Notes: generated by a model not told the origin, from the sequence alone. A DNA stretch of 51,074 bases from Affinundibacterium baiyunense (GCF_018139645.1 NZ_JAGSPM010000016.1:1-51074), one strand, 5' to 3'. Counted from the stretch's first letter, positions 25,943-37,265 are shown. Translations and numbers: made by a program.

Positions 25943-28171
25943 TTATTTACTGGCAAGCCAATTGCGTAAATCTTCTTTAGTCAGTGGTCTCGCATACAAA
26001 TAACCTTGCGCTAAATGGCAGCCAAAAGACATTAGGGTATCAGCCTGATGTTCAGTTTCTACACCCTCGGCAATGACTTTAATGTTTAAACTTTGACTAA
26101 GTTGTACGATCATCTTAGCAATATTGCCTTCGCCAGATTTACTGCCGATCTCATTCACAAACGCACGATCAATTTTGAGTTTGTCGACATTCAGTTTCTG
26201 TAAGTGACTGAGCGAAGAGAAGCCAGTGCCAAAGTCATCAATCGATACTTGTGCGCCGAGTTGTTTAATTTGATGTAGTGTTTGAATTAGCAAGGCGGGA
26301 TCGGTCATTGCCATTGACTCGGTGATTTCCAATTCAACGCAATGTGCCGGTGCTTTGGTGTCGGCCAGCGCGCGCTTTAAACTATCGAGGAAAAGTGGAT
26401 GAGAGAATTGCGCTTGAGATACATTCACCGCCATTTTGAATTCGGTGAAACCGAGCTTGTGTAATTCCATTAACTCGAAACATGCGCTACGCAAGACCCA
26501 CTCACCGATATCGACAATTAATCCAGAATATTCTGCAATTGGAATAAATTGATCCGGTGGTACAAATTGACCATCTTCGGTTTTCCAGCGCAATAGAGCT
26601 TCAGCACCAACTGCGCGCTCTGTGCGCATATCAATTTGTGGTTGGTACACGACGAACAGACGTTCATTTTCAAATGCAGCACGAAGCGCATGCATCATGC
26701 GTACGCGTTCTCGAATCTCAACACCCATATCGACAGTGAAATAGCTGAACGATGATCGTTGATGCGATTTCGCGCGTTTCAGTGCAATATTCGTATCCTT
26801 TAACGCATCTGAGCTACCACCATCGTAATTGCCAAGACGTACCAAGCCGATTGTTGACGAGAGTTGAACTTCTTGTTGATCAACGTTGAATGGCAACTGA
26901 AAGACGTTTGAAATATTTTCTGGATAAACGAGGTTTTCGTGACCCAGCAGGGCAAAGGTATCACCGCCGACTCTGGCTAAATGGCAGGCTGCGCCAAAAT
27001 GATCTAATAAACGTTTCGCAACCGCGCACAGCAACATATCACCAAATTGATGACCTAAAGCATCGTTGGTTTCTGCGAAATGGTCGATGTCGATTAAACA
27101 CAAGACACTCTTGTCTCGATTTGATGCAGTCAATGTATCGGTTAATGTTTGCAGTAATTTGAGGCGGTTGGCTAAGCCAGTCAGCGGATCAAAATAAGCG
27201 TATTTATGCAGCCGAGATGTGAGCATTACATTGTTGAGTCCGACCGTCACGTTGCTACAAAAAACGTCAAGTAGGCGCTTTTCTAAATCGTTAATCGGTG
27301 TTTGTAAATAAACCGCAATATTTCTTTGCCCCACGTTTTCAAAAAACAATACGGTTGCATCTGCACCAAAAATATTCTTTTTGTTGGTGATGCTTTCTTG
27401 AAGTGTTTGGTGCAATTCTGGCTGCTGAATTCGCCCGATTTTTTGCTCAATACCATTAGCAAAACTGTGGCTGCCAGCGATGATTGTGAAGTCAAGCGCA
27501 CCTGTTTCTGCATCGCTATCATCTGAACTGCAAATTAAGCCTTCAACTTTTCTACCAAACAAGATATTCAGTTGTTGCAATACGCTGGAAGCAAAATTTT
27601 GCAAACCTTTTTGCGACATCAGCTCAGTACTGGCGTTAACGATGAGCTCTAATCCGCGCTGATTTGCGGTGATAGCACAAATTTGTTCATAAGAACGAAT
27701 TGCTGAAGTGACCGTGGTGTAGAGTTTTGTTCTAGTAAGTTCGGATTTGGTTTTGTAGTCATTGATGTCGTAGTCGCGAATGGCATCAATTTCAGGAGCA
27801 TAGCCAGGTTGACCTGTGCGTAAGATAATGCGGACATCGTGCATGCCTAAAGTTTTTCGAACATAATTGACTAAATTCAGGCCTGCATCTTCTTTCTCCA
27901 TCACGACATCAAGCAAAATGACGGCGATGTTTGATTCTTGCGCCAAAATCTGTCTTGCTTCTGATGCGGAGTAGGCGTGTAAAAAACTAAGAGAGCGGTT
28001 TTGGATTTCAAGATTGCCCAGCGCGAACATCGTGGCAGAGTGCACATCCGGATCATCGTCGATAATCATGACACGCCAACTTGGCAAAGGAGTATTGGTG
28101 TCGTTTAAGTGCTCGGCACTTAACTCGTCCATGAATACTAGCGCATCGTCATTCGCATGCATTTCGCTCAT
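25943..28171 (-). CDS. Response regulator with DUF3369, degenerate GGDEF and EAL domains
   Basis: A 742-residue cytosolic signalling protein. Receiver domain about 32-155 (acidic MIIDDDPD, acceptor Asp88 in ILLDVV, IILRTG). DUF3369 about 160-310. GGDEF domain about 325-475 with GGDTF at 402-406 in place of GG(D/E)EF. EAL domain about 495-740 with Glu524-Ala-Leu, ELEITES, IDDFGTGFSSL and IAEGVET. The EAL motifs look intact, so the likely activity is c-di-GMP phosphodiesterase controlled by phosphorylation. The altered GGDEF is probably not a cyclase and may bind GTP as a regulator. No kinase gene is adjacent in the same operon. Confidence 0.92.
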   Translation of the reverse strand: MSEMHANDDALVFMDELSAEHLNDTNTPLPSWRVMIIDDDPDVHSATMFALGNLEIQNRSLSFLHAYSASEARQILAQESNIAVILLDVVMEKEDAGLNLVNYVRKTLGMHDVRIILRTGQPGYAPEIDAIRDYDINDYKTKSELTRTKLYTTVTSAIRSYEQICAITANQRGLELIVNASTELMSQKGLQNFASSVLQQLNILFGRKVEGLICSSDDSDAETGALDFTIIAGSHSFANGIEQKIGRIQQPELHQTLQESITNKKNIFGADATVLFFENVGQRNIAVYLQTPINDLEKRLLDVFCSNVTVGLNNVMLTSRLHKYAYFDPLTGLANRLKLLQTLTDTLTASNRDKSVLCLIDIDHFAETNDALGHQFGDMLLCAVAKRLLDHFGAACHLARVGGDTFALLGHENLVYPENISNVFQLPFNVDQQEVQLSSTIGLVRLGNYDGGSSDALKDTNIALKRAKSHQRSSFSYFTVDMGVEIRERVRMMHALRAAFENERLFVVYQPQIDMRTERAVGAEALLRWKTEDGQFVPPDQFIPIAEYSGLIVDIGEWVLRSACFELMELHKLGFTEFKMAVNVSQAQFSHPLFLDSLKRALADTKAPAHCVELEITESMAMTDPALLIQTLHQIKQLGAQVSIDDFGTGFSSLSHLQKLNVDKLKIDRAFVNEIGSKSGEGNIAKMIVQLSQSLNIKVIAEGVETEHQADTLMSFGCHLAQGYLYARPLTKEDLRNWLASK

Positions 28172-28419
28172 CTTTGTTTATGCTCCCTAGCGGTGACATG
28201 TCGTCTTTTAAGTTATTTTATAACTGCATCATTTAGTCATGATGAGTGTTGCTCCAGTATAAAACAACTAGTGCAAAATAAAGTGTTGGTTTGGTGCAAA
28301 TGTACTGTTTAAATTTGATTTTTCTATTAAACGATCATACGCACCTAGTCTTATCTCTGAAGAATTGGGTTAAGGCTGATAAAATGTGTTTAATTTTTAC
28401 ACCTCTATAGCGAAAAAAT

Positions 28420-29499
28420 ATGTCTGGAAATACCTTTGGTAGCTTATTTACGGTGACCACTTTCGGAGAATCTCATGGTCCGGCGATTGGTTGTATTGTT
28501 GACGGTTGTCCTCCGGGATTGGAGTTGTCTATCGAAGATATTCAACCAGATTTGGATAGAAGGCGGCCAGGGACTTCACGCCACGTTACGCAGAGGCAGG
28601 AGCCTGATACGGTCGAAATATTATCTGGTGTGTATGAAGGTAAAACCACAGGCACTCCGATCGCCTTGATGATTCGAAATCAAGATCAACGTAGTAAAGA
28701 TTATGGCAATATTGTGGAGACCTTTAGGCCAGGACATGCTGATTTTGCCTACTGGCATAAATATGGCATCCGCGATCCTCGCGGTGGTGGACGATCTTCT
28801 GCAAGGTTAACCGCGCCTGTTGTTGCGGCAGCAGCAATCGCAAAGAAGTGGCTATTTCAAAAATTTGGTACAACATTCAATGGTGCTATGACTCAGCTGG
28901 GTGAGATTGCTATTCCATTCGAATCTTGGGCTCACACTTCTGAGAATCCTTTCTTTGCTGCGACGTCAGATGCAGCCTTGATCGCACGTCTTGAAGATTT
29001 TATGGATCAACTACGTAGAGTTGGTGATTCTATTGGCGCGCGCATCGACGTTGTTGCGAATAATGTGCCAGTTGGCTTGGGTGAACCGATTTACGATAAG
29101 CTCGATGCAGAAATCGCCTATGCGATGATGGGCATTAATGCAGTCAAAGGCGTAGAAATCGGTGCTGGCTTTGCTTCTATATCGCAGCGCGGTTCCGAAC
29201 ACGGTGATGAAATTACATCAACTGGATTCCTTACCAATAATTCGGGTGGAATTTTGGGTGGGATTTCTACTGGTCAGGAAATCCGTGTTTCTATGGCGAT
29301 CAAGCCAACTTCTTCAATTCGCGTTCCTAAACAGTCGATTGATAAGCAAGGAAATTCAGTGATGGTTGAAACTTTTGGGCGTCACGATCCTTGTGTTGGT
29401 ATTCGTGCTACTCCGATCGCAGAAGCTATGTTGGCACTGGTATTGATGGACCATGTTTTGCGCCATAGAGCGCAGTGTGGTGATGTCAGTGTTGCGTAA
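28420..29499 (+). CDS. aroC: Chorismate synthase
   Basis: A 359-residue enzyme converting 5-enolpyruvylshikimate-3-phosphate to chorismate, the last shared step of aromatic synthesis. It needs reduced FMN. The three family signatures are visible: [18 protein letters not shown] at the N terminus, [19 protein letters not shown] near 125, and the C-terminal [20 protein letters not shown]. Length is standard. It lies 256 bases before leuC. That gap has no gene and no strong terminator. Confidence 0.97.
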   Translation: MSGNTFGSLFTVTTFGESHGPAIGCIVDGCPPGLELSIEDIQPDLDRRRPGTSRHVTQRQEPDTVEILSGVYEGKTTGTPIALMIRNQDQRSKDYGNIVETFRPGHADFAYWHKYGIRDPRGGGRSSARLTAPVVAAAAIAKKWLFQKFGTTFNGAMTQLGEIAIPFESWAHTSENPFFAATSDAALIARLEDFMDQLRRVGDSIGARIDVVANNVPVGLGEPIYDKLDAEIAYAMMGINAVKGVEIGAGFASISQRGSEHGDEITSTGFLTNNSGGILGGISTGQEIRVSMAIKPTSSIRVPKQSIDKQGNSVMVETFGRHDPCVGIRATPIAEAMLALVLMDHVLRHRAQCGDVSVA

Positions 29500-29755
29500 G
29501 AATGGTATGGTCGGAGCGAAGTATGATTTACATATTTCGTCCCATTTTGAGAAAAATGTTTCAAAATAAACGATGGTGATTTGTCTGAATCGCGCAAATT
29601 TTTGTGTTTATATTCTGCATTTGTGATTTTTAGCAAATTTTATTTTGAGAAAAATGCTTTTAAAATGATCGTATAAGCGGTTTTGCGTTGCACAATTGTG
29701 GCATAATCAAAAGCTGTTTTTAGCTTTATGAATTCTTTAATTTCAGGCACCGATT

Positions 29756-31159
29756 ATGGCCAAAACGCTTTACGATAAACTTTGGGAATCGCATGTAGTG
29801 CATACCGAAGATGATGGAACTGCAATTCTTTATATTGATCGTCATCTTTTACACGAAGTCACCAGTCCTCAGGCCTTTGAAGGTCTTAAACTAGCAGGTC
29901 GTCAACCTTGGCGAACCTCCGCAAATCTGGTCGTGGCTGATCACAATGTTCCAACCACCAATCGGCAAGGTGGAATCGTTGATCCTACTTCACGATTGCA
30001 GGTCGAGACGCTTGATACGAACGCTAAACAATACGGATTAACCTACTTTGCAATGAATGATTTGCGTCAAGGCATCGTTCATGTCATTGGCCCAGAGCAG
30101 GGGGCAACTTTGCCTGGTATGACAGTGGTTTGTGGCGATTCACATACTTCAACCCATGGTGCATTTGCTTGTTTGGCACATGGGATTGGCACTTCTGAAG
30201 TTGAGCATGTGCTGGCAACGCAAACTTTACTCGCAAAGAAATCAAAGTCGATGTTGATTCGAGTCGATGGCGATACACCAGCAGGTGTAACGGCAAAAGA
30301 TATCGTATTGGCGATCATCGGAAAAATTGGCACCGCTGGCGGCACCGGATATGCAATCGAATTTGCTGGCGATGCGATCGCGCGACTTTCTATGGAAGGG
30401 CGCATGACGGTCTGCAATATGGCGATTGAGGCTGGCGCACGCGCTGGCATGATTGCGGTTGATCAAACGACCATCGATTATGTAAAAGGACGACCTTTTA
30501 GCCCCAAAAACCACGATTGGGAAAAGGCGGTAGCGTACTGGAACACATTGCACAGCGATGACGGTGCCCAGTTTGATGCAGTAGTTACCTTGAATGCGCA
30601 AGATATTCAGCCACAAGTAACTTGGGGTACCTCACCGGAGATGGTGGTTGCGATTGATGGTCAAACTCCAGATCCACAAAATGAATTAGATCCGGTTAAG
30701 CGGGATGCAATTGAAAAGGCGCTCGCTTACATGGATTTGCAGCCGAATATGCCAATGAGTGCGATTCAGATTGATAAAGTATTTATTGGTTCTTGTACTA
30801 ACTCTCGTATCGAGGATTTACGTGCTGCGGCACAGGTGGTTGCGGGTAAAACACGTGCTTCCAATGTGAAGTTGGCGATGGTGGTGCCGGGTTCTGGGTT
30901 GGTTAAGCAGCAAGCCGAGCAAGAGGGGTTGGATAAAATCTTTACTGCGGCAGGATTCGAATGGCGCGAGCCTGGTTGCTCTATGTGTTTGGCAATGAAT
31001 GCTGATCGCTTGGAGCCTGGCGAGCGATGTGCTTCGACATCGAATCGGAATTTTGAAGGTCGCCAAGGACAGGGTGGACGTACCCATTTAGTATCGCCAG
31101 AGATGGCTGCTGCCGCAGGTATTGCAGGCCATTTTGTCGATGTACGCAATTTCGCGTAA
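29756..31159 (+). CDS. leuC: 3-isopropylmalate dehydratase large subunit
   Basis: A 467-residue aconitase-family subunit that, with LeuD, isomerises 2- to 3-isopropylmalate in leucine synthesis. The [4Fe-4S] ligands are Cys347 (FIGSCTNSR), Cys408 and Cys411 ([11 protein letters not shown]). [26 protein letters not shown] active-site sequence is present near 130. A candidate extended -10 (TGGCATAAT, 29699-29707) lies about 49 bases before the start. It heads leuC-lipoprotein-leuD-leuB; leuA is not in the window. Confidence 0.97.
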   Translation: MAKTLYDKLWESHVVHTEDDGTAILYIDRHLLHEVTSPQAFEGLKLAGRQPWRTSANLVVADHNVPTTNRQGGIVDPTSRLQVETLDTNAKQYGLTYFAMNDLRQGIVHVIGPEQGATLPGMTVVCGDSHTSTHGAFACLAHGIGTSEVEHVLATQTLLAKKSKSMLIRVDGDTPAGVTAKDIVLAIIGKIGTAGGTGYAIEFAGDAIARLSMEGRMTVCNMAIEAGARAGMIAVDQTTIDYVKGRPFSPKNHDWEKAVAYWNTLHSDDGAQFDAVVTLNAQDIQPQVTWGTSPEMVVAIDGQTPDPQNELDPVKRDAIEKALAYMDLQPNMPMSAIQIDKVFIGSCTNSRIEDLRAAAQVVAGKTRASNVKLAMVVPGSGLVKQQAEQEGLDKIFTAAGFEWREPGCSMCLAMNADRLEPGERCASTSNRNFEGRQGQGGRTHLVSPEMAAAAGIAGHFVDVRNFA

Positions 31160-31183
31160 TTTATTCATGAACGGAAATTGAAA

Positions 31184-31315
31184 ATGAAAAAAATCACTAC
31201 ATTCATCACTATCTCGTTAATCTTGATGGGCTTAGCCGGTTGCAATACGATTCAAGGTATCGGTAAAGATGTCAAGAAAGCAGGCGAAGTGGTTGAGAGC
31301 GCTGGAAAAAAATAG
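31184..31315 (+). CDS. Entericidin A/B-family small lipoprotein
   Basis: A 43-residue reading frame (ATG 31184, TAG 31313-31315) in the gap between leuC and leuD. It starts [20 protein letters not shown], a lipoprotein signal peptide with lipobox LAGC and predicted lipidated Cys20. The mature 24 residues, with [13 protein letters not shown], match the entericidin type: short, Gly/Lys/Val-rich and amphipathic. It ends two bases before the leuD start, so translation is probably coupled. Entericidin-like genes sit at this position in several Burkholderiales. EcnA/EcnB of E. coli act as an antidote/toxin lipoprotein pair. No partner is seen here, and the role in a leucine operon is unknown. Confidence 0.85.
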   Translation: MKKITTFITISLILMGLAGCNTIQGIGKDVKKAGEVVESAGKK

Positions 31316-31317
31316 TC

Positions 31318-31965
31318 ATGAATAAATTTACTTTGCTGCATGGCCTAGTCGCTCCTTTGGATCGTGCGAATGTCGATACAGATGCGATCATTCCTAAACA
31401 GTTTCTGAAGTCGATTCAACGAACAGGATTTGGTCCTAATTTGTTCGACGAGTGGCGCTATTTGGATCGAGGTGAACCTGGTGTTGATAACAGCAAACGG
31501 CCCTTGAATCCCGAGTTTGTGCTGAATCAAGAGCGTTATCGTGGTGCTTCTATTCTCTTGACTCGCCAAAATTTTGGCTGCGGGTCTTCGCGTGAGCACG
31601 CACCTTGGGCGCTGGAGCAGTATGGTTTTCGCGTGATTATTGCGCCGAGTTTTGCTGACATCTTTTTTAATAATTGCTTTAAAAATGGTTTGCTTCCTAT
31701 CGTGCTAAACGAGGCTGTGATTGATCGTTTGTTTAATCAGCTTAGTGTGCAAGAAGGATTTGAGTTAACTGTTGATTTGGAAAGACAGCAGGTGATTGTC
31801 CGCGCTACAGGGGAAGCCTTTGAGTTTGAGGTTGACGCTTTTCGAAAGTATTGCCTATTAAATGGTTTGGATGACATTGGTCTAACCTTGGTGCATGCCG
31901 ACAAAATTCGTGCTTTTGAAAAGCGAAGGATGTCAGAGCAACCCTGGCTTGCAAATACCATTTAG
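31318..31965 (+). CDS. leuD: 3-isopropylmalate dehydratase small subunit
   Basis: A 215-residue swivelling subunit of isopropylmalate isomerase. The family signature [15 protein letters not shown] is present at about 82-96, with [23 protein letters not shown] at the N terminus. Length is normal. It starts two bases after the lipoprotein stop codon and is followed by leuB after 36 bases. Confidence 0.96.
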   Translation: MNKFTLLHGLVAPLDRANVDTDAIIPKQFLKSIQRTGFGPNLFDEWRYLDRGEPGVDNSKRPLNPEFVLNQERYRGASILLTRQNFGCGSSREHAPWALEQYGFRVIIAPSFADIFFNNCFKNGLLPIVLNEAVIDRLFNQLSVQEGFELTVDLERQQVIVRATGEAFEFEVDAFRKYCLLNGLDDIGLTLVHADKIRAFEKRRMSEQPWLANTI

Positions 31966-32001
31966 TTTTATTGATCAAAATATTTTTTGTTAAAGACAAG
32001 C

Positions 32002-33072
32002 ATGAAAATTGCAATTTTACCGGGTGACGGCATTGGTCCTGAAATCGTCGATCAGGCCGTAAAAGTTTTAAAAGCCTTGGGCGAGCCCTTTGAGATGGAA
32101 TTCGCTCCGGTTGGTGGTGCTGGTTACGAGGCAGCGGGTCATCCCTTGCCAGAATCGACTTTGAAATTGGCAAAAGAAGCTGATGCAGTTTTGTTTGGTG
32201 CAGTCGGTGATTGGAAGTACGATACTTTAGATCGGCCGTTACGTCCGGAGCAGGCGATTTTAGGCTTGCGTAAAAATTTGAATTTATTTGCGAATTTACG
32301 TCCAGCGATTTTGTATCCCGAATTAGCAGGCGCTTCGACCTTGAAGCCTGAAGTGGTTTCTGGTTTGGATATTTTGATTATTCGTGAGCTGACAGGCGAT
32401 ATTTATTTTGGACAACCGCGCGGTGTTCGTGAATGTCCAGATGGCCCATTTAAAGGTCAGCGAGAAGGCTTTGATACGATGCGTTATGCAGAAGGTGAAA
32501 TTCGACGCATTGCACATGTCGCGTTTCAAGCAGCGCGTAAGCGTAATAAGCGACTCACTAGCGTTGATAAAGCAAATGTGTTGGAAACTTTCCAGTTCTG
32601 GAAAGACATCATGATTGATGTGCATAAAGAGTATCCTGATGTGGCATTGGATCACATGTATGTTGATAACGCGGCGATGCAATTGGTGCGTGCGCCTAAG
32701 AAATTTGATGTCATGGTTACTGGTAATATGTTTGGCGATATTTTGTCAGATGCTGCCGCGATGTTGACTGGTTCAATTGGCATGTTACCTTCGGCATCGC
32801 TTGATGCAAACAATAAAGGTTTGTACGAACCGTCGCATGGTTCCGCGCCCGATATTGCTGGCAAAGGTATCGCGAATCCGTTGGCAACAATTTTATCAGC
32901 CGCAATGATGTTGCGCTATTCTTTGGGTAAGGCAGAGCAAGCTGATCGTATCGAAGCAGCGGTGAAAAAAGTATTGACACAAGGCTTGCGTACGGCCGAT
33001 ATCTTTGAAGATGGATGTAGTAAAGTTGGTACCTCGGAAATGGGCGATGCGGTTGTGAATGCTTTAGGTTGA
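32002..33072 (+). CDS. leuB: 3-isopropylmalate dehydrogenase
   Basis: A 356-residue NAD-dependent enzyme that oxidatively decarboxylates 3-isopropylmalate to 2-oxoisocaproate. It has [14 protein letters not shown] at the N terminus, [14 protein letters not shown] near the substrate site, and the [24 protein letters not shown] region with metal-binding Asp residues. ATG 32002 is chosen because the family begins MKIA. A TTG at 31987 would add five residues. Third structural gene of leuCDB. Confidence 0.97.
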   Translation: MKIAILPGDGIGPEIVDQAVKVLKALGEPFEMEFAPVGGAGYEAAGHPLPESTLKLAKEADAVLFGAVGDWKYDTLDRPLRPEQAILGLRKNLNLFANLRPAILYPELAGASTLKPEVVSGLDILIIRELTGDIYFGQPRGVRECPDGPFKGQREGFDTMRYAEGEIRRIAHVAFQAARKRNKRLTSVDKANVLETFQFWKDIMIDVHKEYPDVALDHMYVDNAAMQLVRAPKKFDVMVTGNMFGDILSDAAAMLTGSIGMLPSASLDANNKGLYEPSHGSAPDIAGKGIANPLATILSAAMMLRYSLGKAEQADRIEAAVKKVLTQGLRTADIFEDGCSKVGTSEMGDAVVNALG

Positions 33073-33113
33073 TTTTTATGTGAAACAGGGAGACCTGTAA
33101 TTTTTAGGGAAAG

Positions 33114-34244
33114 ATGATGAAACTAGTTGGTTTGGTCGGTTGGCGTGGAATGGTTGGTTCCGTACTCATGCAGCGTATGCAGGAAGAGGGCGATTTTGCT
33201 CATATAGAACCAGTGTTTTTTTCAACTTCTAACACCGGTGGCGCAGCGCCAACGATGGCAAAGAATGAAAAAACATTGAAAGACGCAAATGATATTGAAG
33301 CGCTCAAAAAGTGCGACATTATTATTACCTGCCAAGGTGGTGACTACACCTCTGAAATTTTTCCTAAGTTACGTGGCGCTGGCTGGAGTGGTTTTTGGAT
33401 CGATGCAGCATCGACATTGCGTATGGAAGATGACGCCATTATCGTGTTAGATCCTGTCAATTTAGACGTGATTAAGAATGCGATGAGCCGTGGTGTGAAG
33501 AACTATGTCGGTGGTAATTGCACAGTTTCTTGTATGCTGATGGGCTTGGGTGGCTTGTTCCAGCATGGTTTAGTTGAGTGGATGTCTTCGATGACTTACC
33601 AAGCGGCATCTGGTGGTGGTGCGCAACACATGCGCGAATTGCTGACTCAGTTTGGTTCTATCAATGCTGAAGTGAAAGCTTTGCTTGACGATCCAGCGGC
33701 AGCAATTTTAGAAATTGATCGCAAGGTTTTGGCGAAGCAACATAATTTTAGTGCAGATGAGACCAAGCAATTTGGCGTTCCTTTGGCTGGCAACTTAATC
33801 CCTTGGATCGATAAAGATTTGCACAACGGCGTTTCTAAAGAGGAATGGAAAGCCGGCGTTGAAACAAACAAAATTCTGGGTCTGGGTGAAGCATTTGGAT
33901 CTAAAGCAATTCCAGTAGACGGTTTATGTGTTCGCATCGGTGCAATGCGCTGTCATTCTCAAGCATTGACAATCAAATTAACCAAAGACGTGCCGTTAGA
34001 CGAAATTACCGATATGCTCGCGCAAAACAATCCTTGGGCTAAGGTCGTACCGAATACGCGTGAAGATTCGATGCGTGACTTAACGCCAGCGGCAGTCACG
34101 GGTGGTTTGACAATTCCTGTAGGTCGTTTGCGTAAAATGCAAATGGGCGGCGATTATTTGTCCGCTTTCACTGTCGGTGATCAATTGCTTTGGGGGGCGG
34201 CTGAGCCATTACGTCGTATGCTTCGAATTTTGATCGAAAAATAA
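33114..34244 (+). CDS. asd: Aspartate-semialdehyde dehydrogenase
   Basis: A 376-residue enzyme (375 from the second ATG at 33117) that reduces aspartyl phosphate to aspartate semialdehyde for lysine, threonine, methionine and diaminopimelate synthesis. The NADP-binding [17 protein letters not shown] is at the N terminus, and the catalytic Cys136 lies in [10 protein letters not shown]. It is the gram-negative long form. AGGGAAAG precedes the start. It commonly follows leuB in Burkholderiales. A terminator lies 29 bases downstream. Confidence 0.96.
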   Translation: MMKLVGLVGWRGMVGSVLMQRMQEEGDFAHIEPVFFSTSNTGGAAPTMAKNEKTLKDANDIEALKKCDIIITCQGGDYTSEIFPKLRGAGWSGFWIDAASTLRMEDDAIIVLDPVNLDVIKNAMSRGVKNYVGGNCTVSCMLMGLGGLFQHGLVEWMSSMTYQAASGGGAQHMRELLTQFGSINAEVKALLDDPAAAILEIDRKVLAKQHNFSADETKQFGVPLAGNLIPWIDKDLHNGVSKEEWKAGVETNKILGLGEAFGSKAIPVDGLCVRIGAMRCHSQALTIKLTKDVPLDEITDMLAQNNPWAKVVPNTREDSMRDLTPAAVTGGLTIPVGRLRKMQMGGDYLSAFTVGDQLLWGAAEPLRRMLRILIEK

Positions 34245-34272
34245 AGTAACTTTATTTGTCAAAGGTTGCAAT

Positions 34273-34303
34273 AAAAAAGGAATGAACTTCATTCCTTTTT
34301 TTT
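34273..34303 (+). terminator. Intrinsic terminator after asd
   Basis: Stem GGAATG (34279-34284) / CATTCC (34290-34295), extended by A-T pairs, with a T run. The remaining 34304-34529 shows no gene. Confidence 0.88.
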
Positions 34304-34529
34304 ATTTGTTTATTTTATTGTTGCTGAAAATTGTCTAGTGGTAACAACGAATTGGCTATGAAAGTGCTAATTCCGCTCTTAATGTATTTACCATATCTAG
34401 AATTCACGTTAAGCTTGCGCGACAAGTAGGGTAATGTTATCTTCGGCTAACATACCTTTCGTTTGAGCAATTTTGCTTGATTCAGCAGCAATTTTGTGTT
34501 GACTAAATTTCCCAGGAAATGTTCTAAAA

Positions 34530-37265
34530 ATGCATAATTACAAACACTTACCGATAAGTTTTTTGGGAAGTAAGATGCTTAAAGCAGCAGCCTTAACTTC
34601 ATTACTTGTCTTCTCAAATGCATATGCCACGGGCTTGGGAAAGTTAACAGTACTATCCTCACTTGGTCAGCCGCTCAGGGCAGAAATAGAGTTGACTTCA
34701 CCAAATAAAGAGGAAATCAATTCTCTGGTGCCGAAATTGGCGTCAATTGAAGCTTTTAGACAAGCGAATATCGAGTTTAACCCAGCATTGTTGTCTTTGC
34801 GCTTCGCTGTTGAACAGCGTGGCAACTCCTATATTATCCGCGTCACTTCGACGCAAGCCATGAATGAGCCTTGGGTTGATTTTCTTTTGGAAATGAATGC
34901 GAGTAATGGCAAATTAGTTCGTGAATATACTTTTTTGTTAGATCCAGTTGACTTATCGACAGGCCAATCTGCGCAAGTGGTAAATCCAAGTGGTTCTAGT
35001 GCAAAAAGTCTTGCTTCAGGCCAGATCGCAAGCGCAGAGCCAAAGGCGAAAGTTTTAACTGCCAATCAAGAGTCTGAAAGCATAAAAAAAACGCCAATTA
35101 AAAGTACTGCTCCTAGTAAATCTGCCAATGCGGATGGTCGCCAATATCGGGTGAAACCAGGCGATACCTTGATGCGTATTGCTTCGTCAAATTTGAATGG
35201 CGTTTCGTTAGATCAAATGCTAGTAAGTATTTACCGCGCGAATCCACAAGCGTTCGTTGGCGACAATATGAATCGTCTCAAGGCAGGACAGATTTTGACG
35301 ATTCCTGAAACTGAGGAAGCGAAAGTCAGTTCAAGTAGCGAAGCTCGTCAAGTGGTGCAAACACACTCAGCAAATTTTAATGCGTACAGAAATAAGCTTG
35401 CTGGCCAAGTTTTAACGGCTCCAGCAGAATCTATCGCCCAGAAGAAACAAGCCGCTAGTGGTGCAATCACTGCAAAAGTGAAGGAAGTGCCAACTGCCGC
35501 AAATGAATCGCTCGATAAGTTAAAATTGTCAAAAGTAGCCGAAGCTGGAGTTAAAAGTGCACCTGCAAAAGGGTTTTCAGAAGAAGATCGTATTGCTAAA
35601 GATAAGGCACTTGCAGAAGCCAATGCAAGAGTTAAAGAGTTAGAGAAAAATGTTGGTGAGTTAAATAAGTTGTTGGCGATGCCATCCAAAACAGCTGCGC
35701 CAGCGGTTGCGAGTGCCGCAAGTGCTTCCAGCGCATCGAAAGCGAGTGAAGTTGCTTCTGCATCGAAACCTGCTGCAATGAGTGCATCAGCATCTGCTGC
35801 TTCAGTTGCAACAAGTACAGCATCAAGTGCAGTATCAAGTGCAAGCAAAGCTGAGAGTGCGTCTGCATCAAGTACTCAAGTTGCTAGCGCTGCTAGTGCT
35901 GCGGCAAGTGCAGCGAAGCCTAAGCGCACGCCACCGCCTCCGCCACCAGTAGTTGAGGAAGAATCCTCATGGTTTGATTCTAAATATTTAATCGCAGCTG
36001 GTTTGCTGGCTGCGCTGGGTGGTGCAATCGGCATTTATTCTTCGCGTAAGAAAAAGGTATCTCATCAGTTTGAAGATAGTATATTGACTGGATCTAGCCT
36101 AAAGGCAAACTCCATGTTCGGTTCTACTGGCGGGCAAAGTGTTGATACCAATAATAGTGTATTCAATTCGAATTTTGCGCCTTCAGCTAGTCAGCTAGAT
36201 GCGAATGAAGTTGATCCGGTAGCTGAGGCAGATGTGTATATCGCTTATGGACGAGATTCTCAAGCAGAAGAAATTCTGAAGGAAGCATTGAAGACACAGC
36301 CAGATCGTCACGCGGTACGCCTAAAACTCTTAGAGATTTATTTTGGTCGCAAAGATTTGCGATCATTTGAGTTGTTTGCTGGTGAGTTGTACGGCATGAC
36401 CCGTGGTGAAGGTGAGGACTGGGGGCAAGCTGCTTCAATGGGTATTTCCTTGGATCCAAATAATCCATTGTATGCTGGCGCAAGTGCGCAGCTCGAAGCT
36501 TATGCTGGTGCAGGCTTGGGTCAGCCAACTCAACCACTGGAAGATCTCGACCCAGAAGCCTTGTTGGAAAATTCCTTGTCAGAGGATATGTTGGAGTCGA
36601 TCAGTATTATTGACACTGCGTCTGCACTATCGGATGAGGCAGCAAATGAGAATGATAAATCCGAATCAGCTCAAGCATCTTTAGATGATGGTTTGGACTT
36701 TGATTTGGATATCGCAGAAAAGCAAGATGACCAGAGTGAATCGGAAGAGTTCCCAGTTACTTTGCCTGAAATTGATGCGGTAAGTTCAATTAAGCCGCCA
36801 GTCGAAGAAGAAATGCCAGTGATCGACTTCGGGTCTATCGATTTCGACTTGGGTGGAGATGATCCAGTTGAAGCTGCGCCTGCTGTTCAGGAGCCAGTGG
36901 AGTTGGCATTATCAAACGAAAGTCCAGCGATTGAGGCGCAAGAGGAGTTTGATATTGGGTCCTTGGATTTTGTGTCAGTAGATGAAGTTCAAGAACCAAT
37001 TAAAGAAGCACCGCTGATGATGCAAGAAGAGGTTAAGTTAGATTTCGGTTTGGATGCGGCAGACGCGGCGCCAATAGAATCAGTCGATTCTGTTGAAGAT
37101 GTTTCGCCTTATAATGCGGAGATGGCAACTAAGCTTGATTTGGCTGTCGCTTACCGTGAAATCGGCGATAAAGAAGGCGCTAGAGAATTGTTAGATGAAG
37201 TGATTAAGGGCGGATCTAGCGAGCAAGTTGATAAAGCGAAAAAAATGCTCGAAGAGTTGAGCTAG
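34530..37265 (+). CDS. fimV: FimV/HubP-family inner-membrane polar landmark protein
   Basis: A 911-residue protein with the FimV layout. It has a signal peptide ending NAYATG, then the FimV N-terminal domain (about 33-145, GLGKLTVLSSLGQPLRAEI) and a LysM peptidoglycan-binding domain (about 204-262). A coiled coil follows at about 350-385, then a Ser/Ala-rich linker (about 388-465) with six consecutive Pro, and a membrane helix (486-505). An acidic cytoplasmic region (D/E-rich, 560-860) leads to the conserved C-terminal TPR-like domain (865-911). Family members organise cell poles, type IV pili and twitching. GGGAAG before ATG 34575 makes that a rival start. Located between asd and truA, as in other Burkholderiales. 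Confidence 0.93.
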   Translation: MHNYKHLPISFLGSKMLKAAALTSLLVFSNAYATGLGKLTVLSSLGQPLRAEIELTSPNKEEINSLVPKLASIEAFRQANIEFNPALLSLRFAVEQRGNSYIIRVTSTQAMNEPWVDFLLEMNASNGKLVREYTFLLDPVDLSTGQSAQVVNPSGSSAKSLASGQIASAEPKAKVLTANQESESIKKTPIKSTAPSKSANADGRQYRVKPGDTLMRIASSNLNGVSLDQMLVSIYRANPQAFVGDNMNRLKAGQILTIPETEEAKVSSSSEARQVVQTHSANFNAYRNKLAGQVLTAPAESIAQKKQAASGAITAKVKEVPTAANESLDKLKLSKVAEAGVKSAPAKGFSEEDRIAKDKALAEANARVKELEKNVGELNKLLAMPSKTAAPAVASAASASSASKASEVASASKPAAMSASASAASVATSTASSAVSSASKAESASASSTQVASAASAAASAAKPKRTPPPPPPVVEEESSWFDSKYLIAAGLLAALGGAIGIYSSRKKKVSHQFEDSILTGSSLKANSMFGSTGGQSVDTNNSVFNSNFAPSASQLDANEVDPVAEADVYIAYGRDSQAEEILKEALKTQPDRHAVRLKLLEIYFGRKDLRSFELFAGELYGMTRGEGEDWGQAASMGISLDPNNPLYAGASAQLEAYAGAGLGQPTQPLEDLDPEALLENSLSEDMLESISIIDTASALSDEAANENDKSESAQASLDDGLDFDLDIAEKQDDQSESEEFPVTLPEIDAVSSIKPPVEEEMPVIDFGSIDFDLGGDDPVEAAPAVQEPVELALSNESPAIEAQEEFDIGSLDFVSVDEVQEPIKEAPLMMQEEVKLDFGLDAADAAPIESVDSVEDVSPYNAEMATKLDLAVAYREIGDKEGARELLDEVIKGGSSEQVDKAKKMLEELS

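Noticed and set aside
28172..28419. Gap between the EAL gene and aroC searched for a small RNA or operator
   Set aside because: Divergent promoters are expected, but no hairpin, consensus promoter or repeat was convincing by eye.
35348..35871. Long minus-strand Ala- or Leu/Gln-rich frames inside fimV
   Set aside because: They are shadows of the Ser/Ala-rich linker codons of fimV; no start signal or family.
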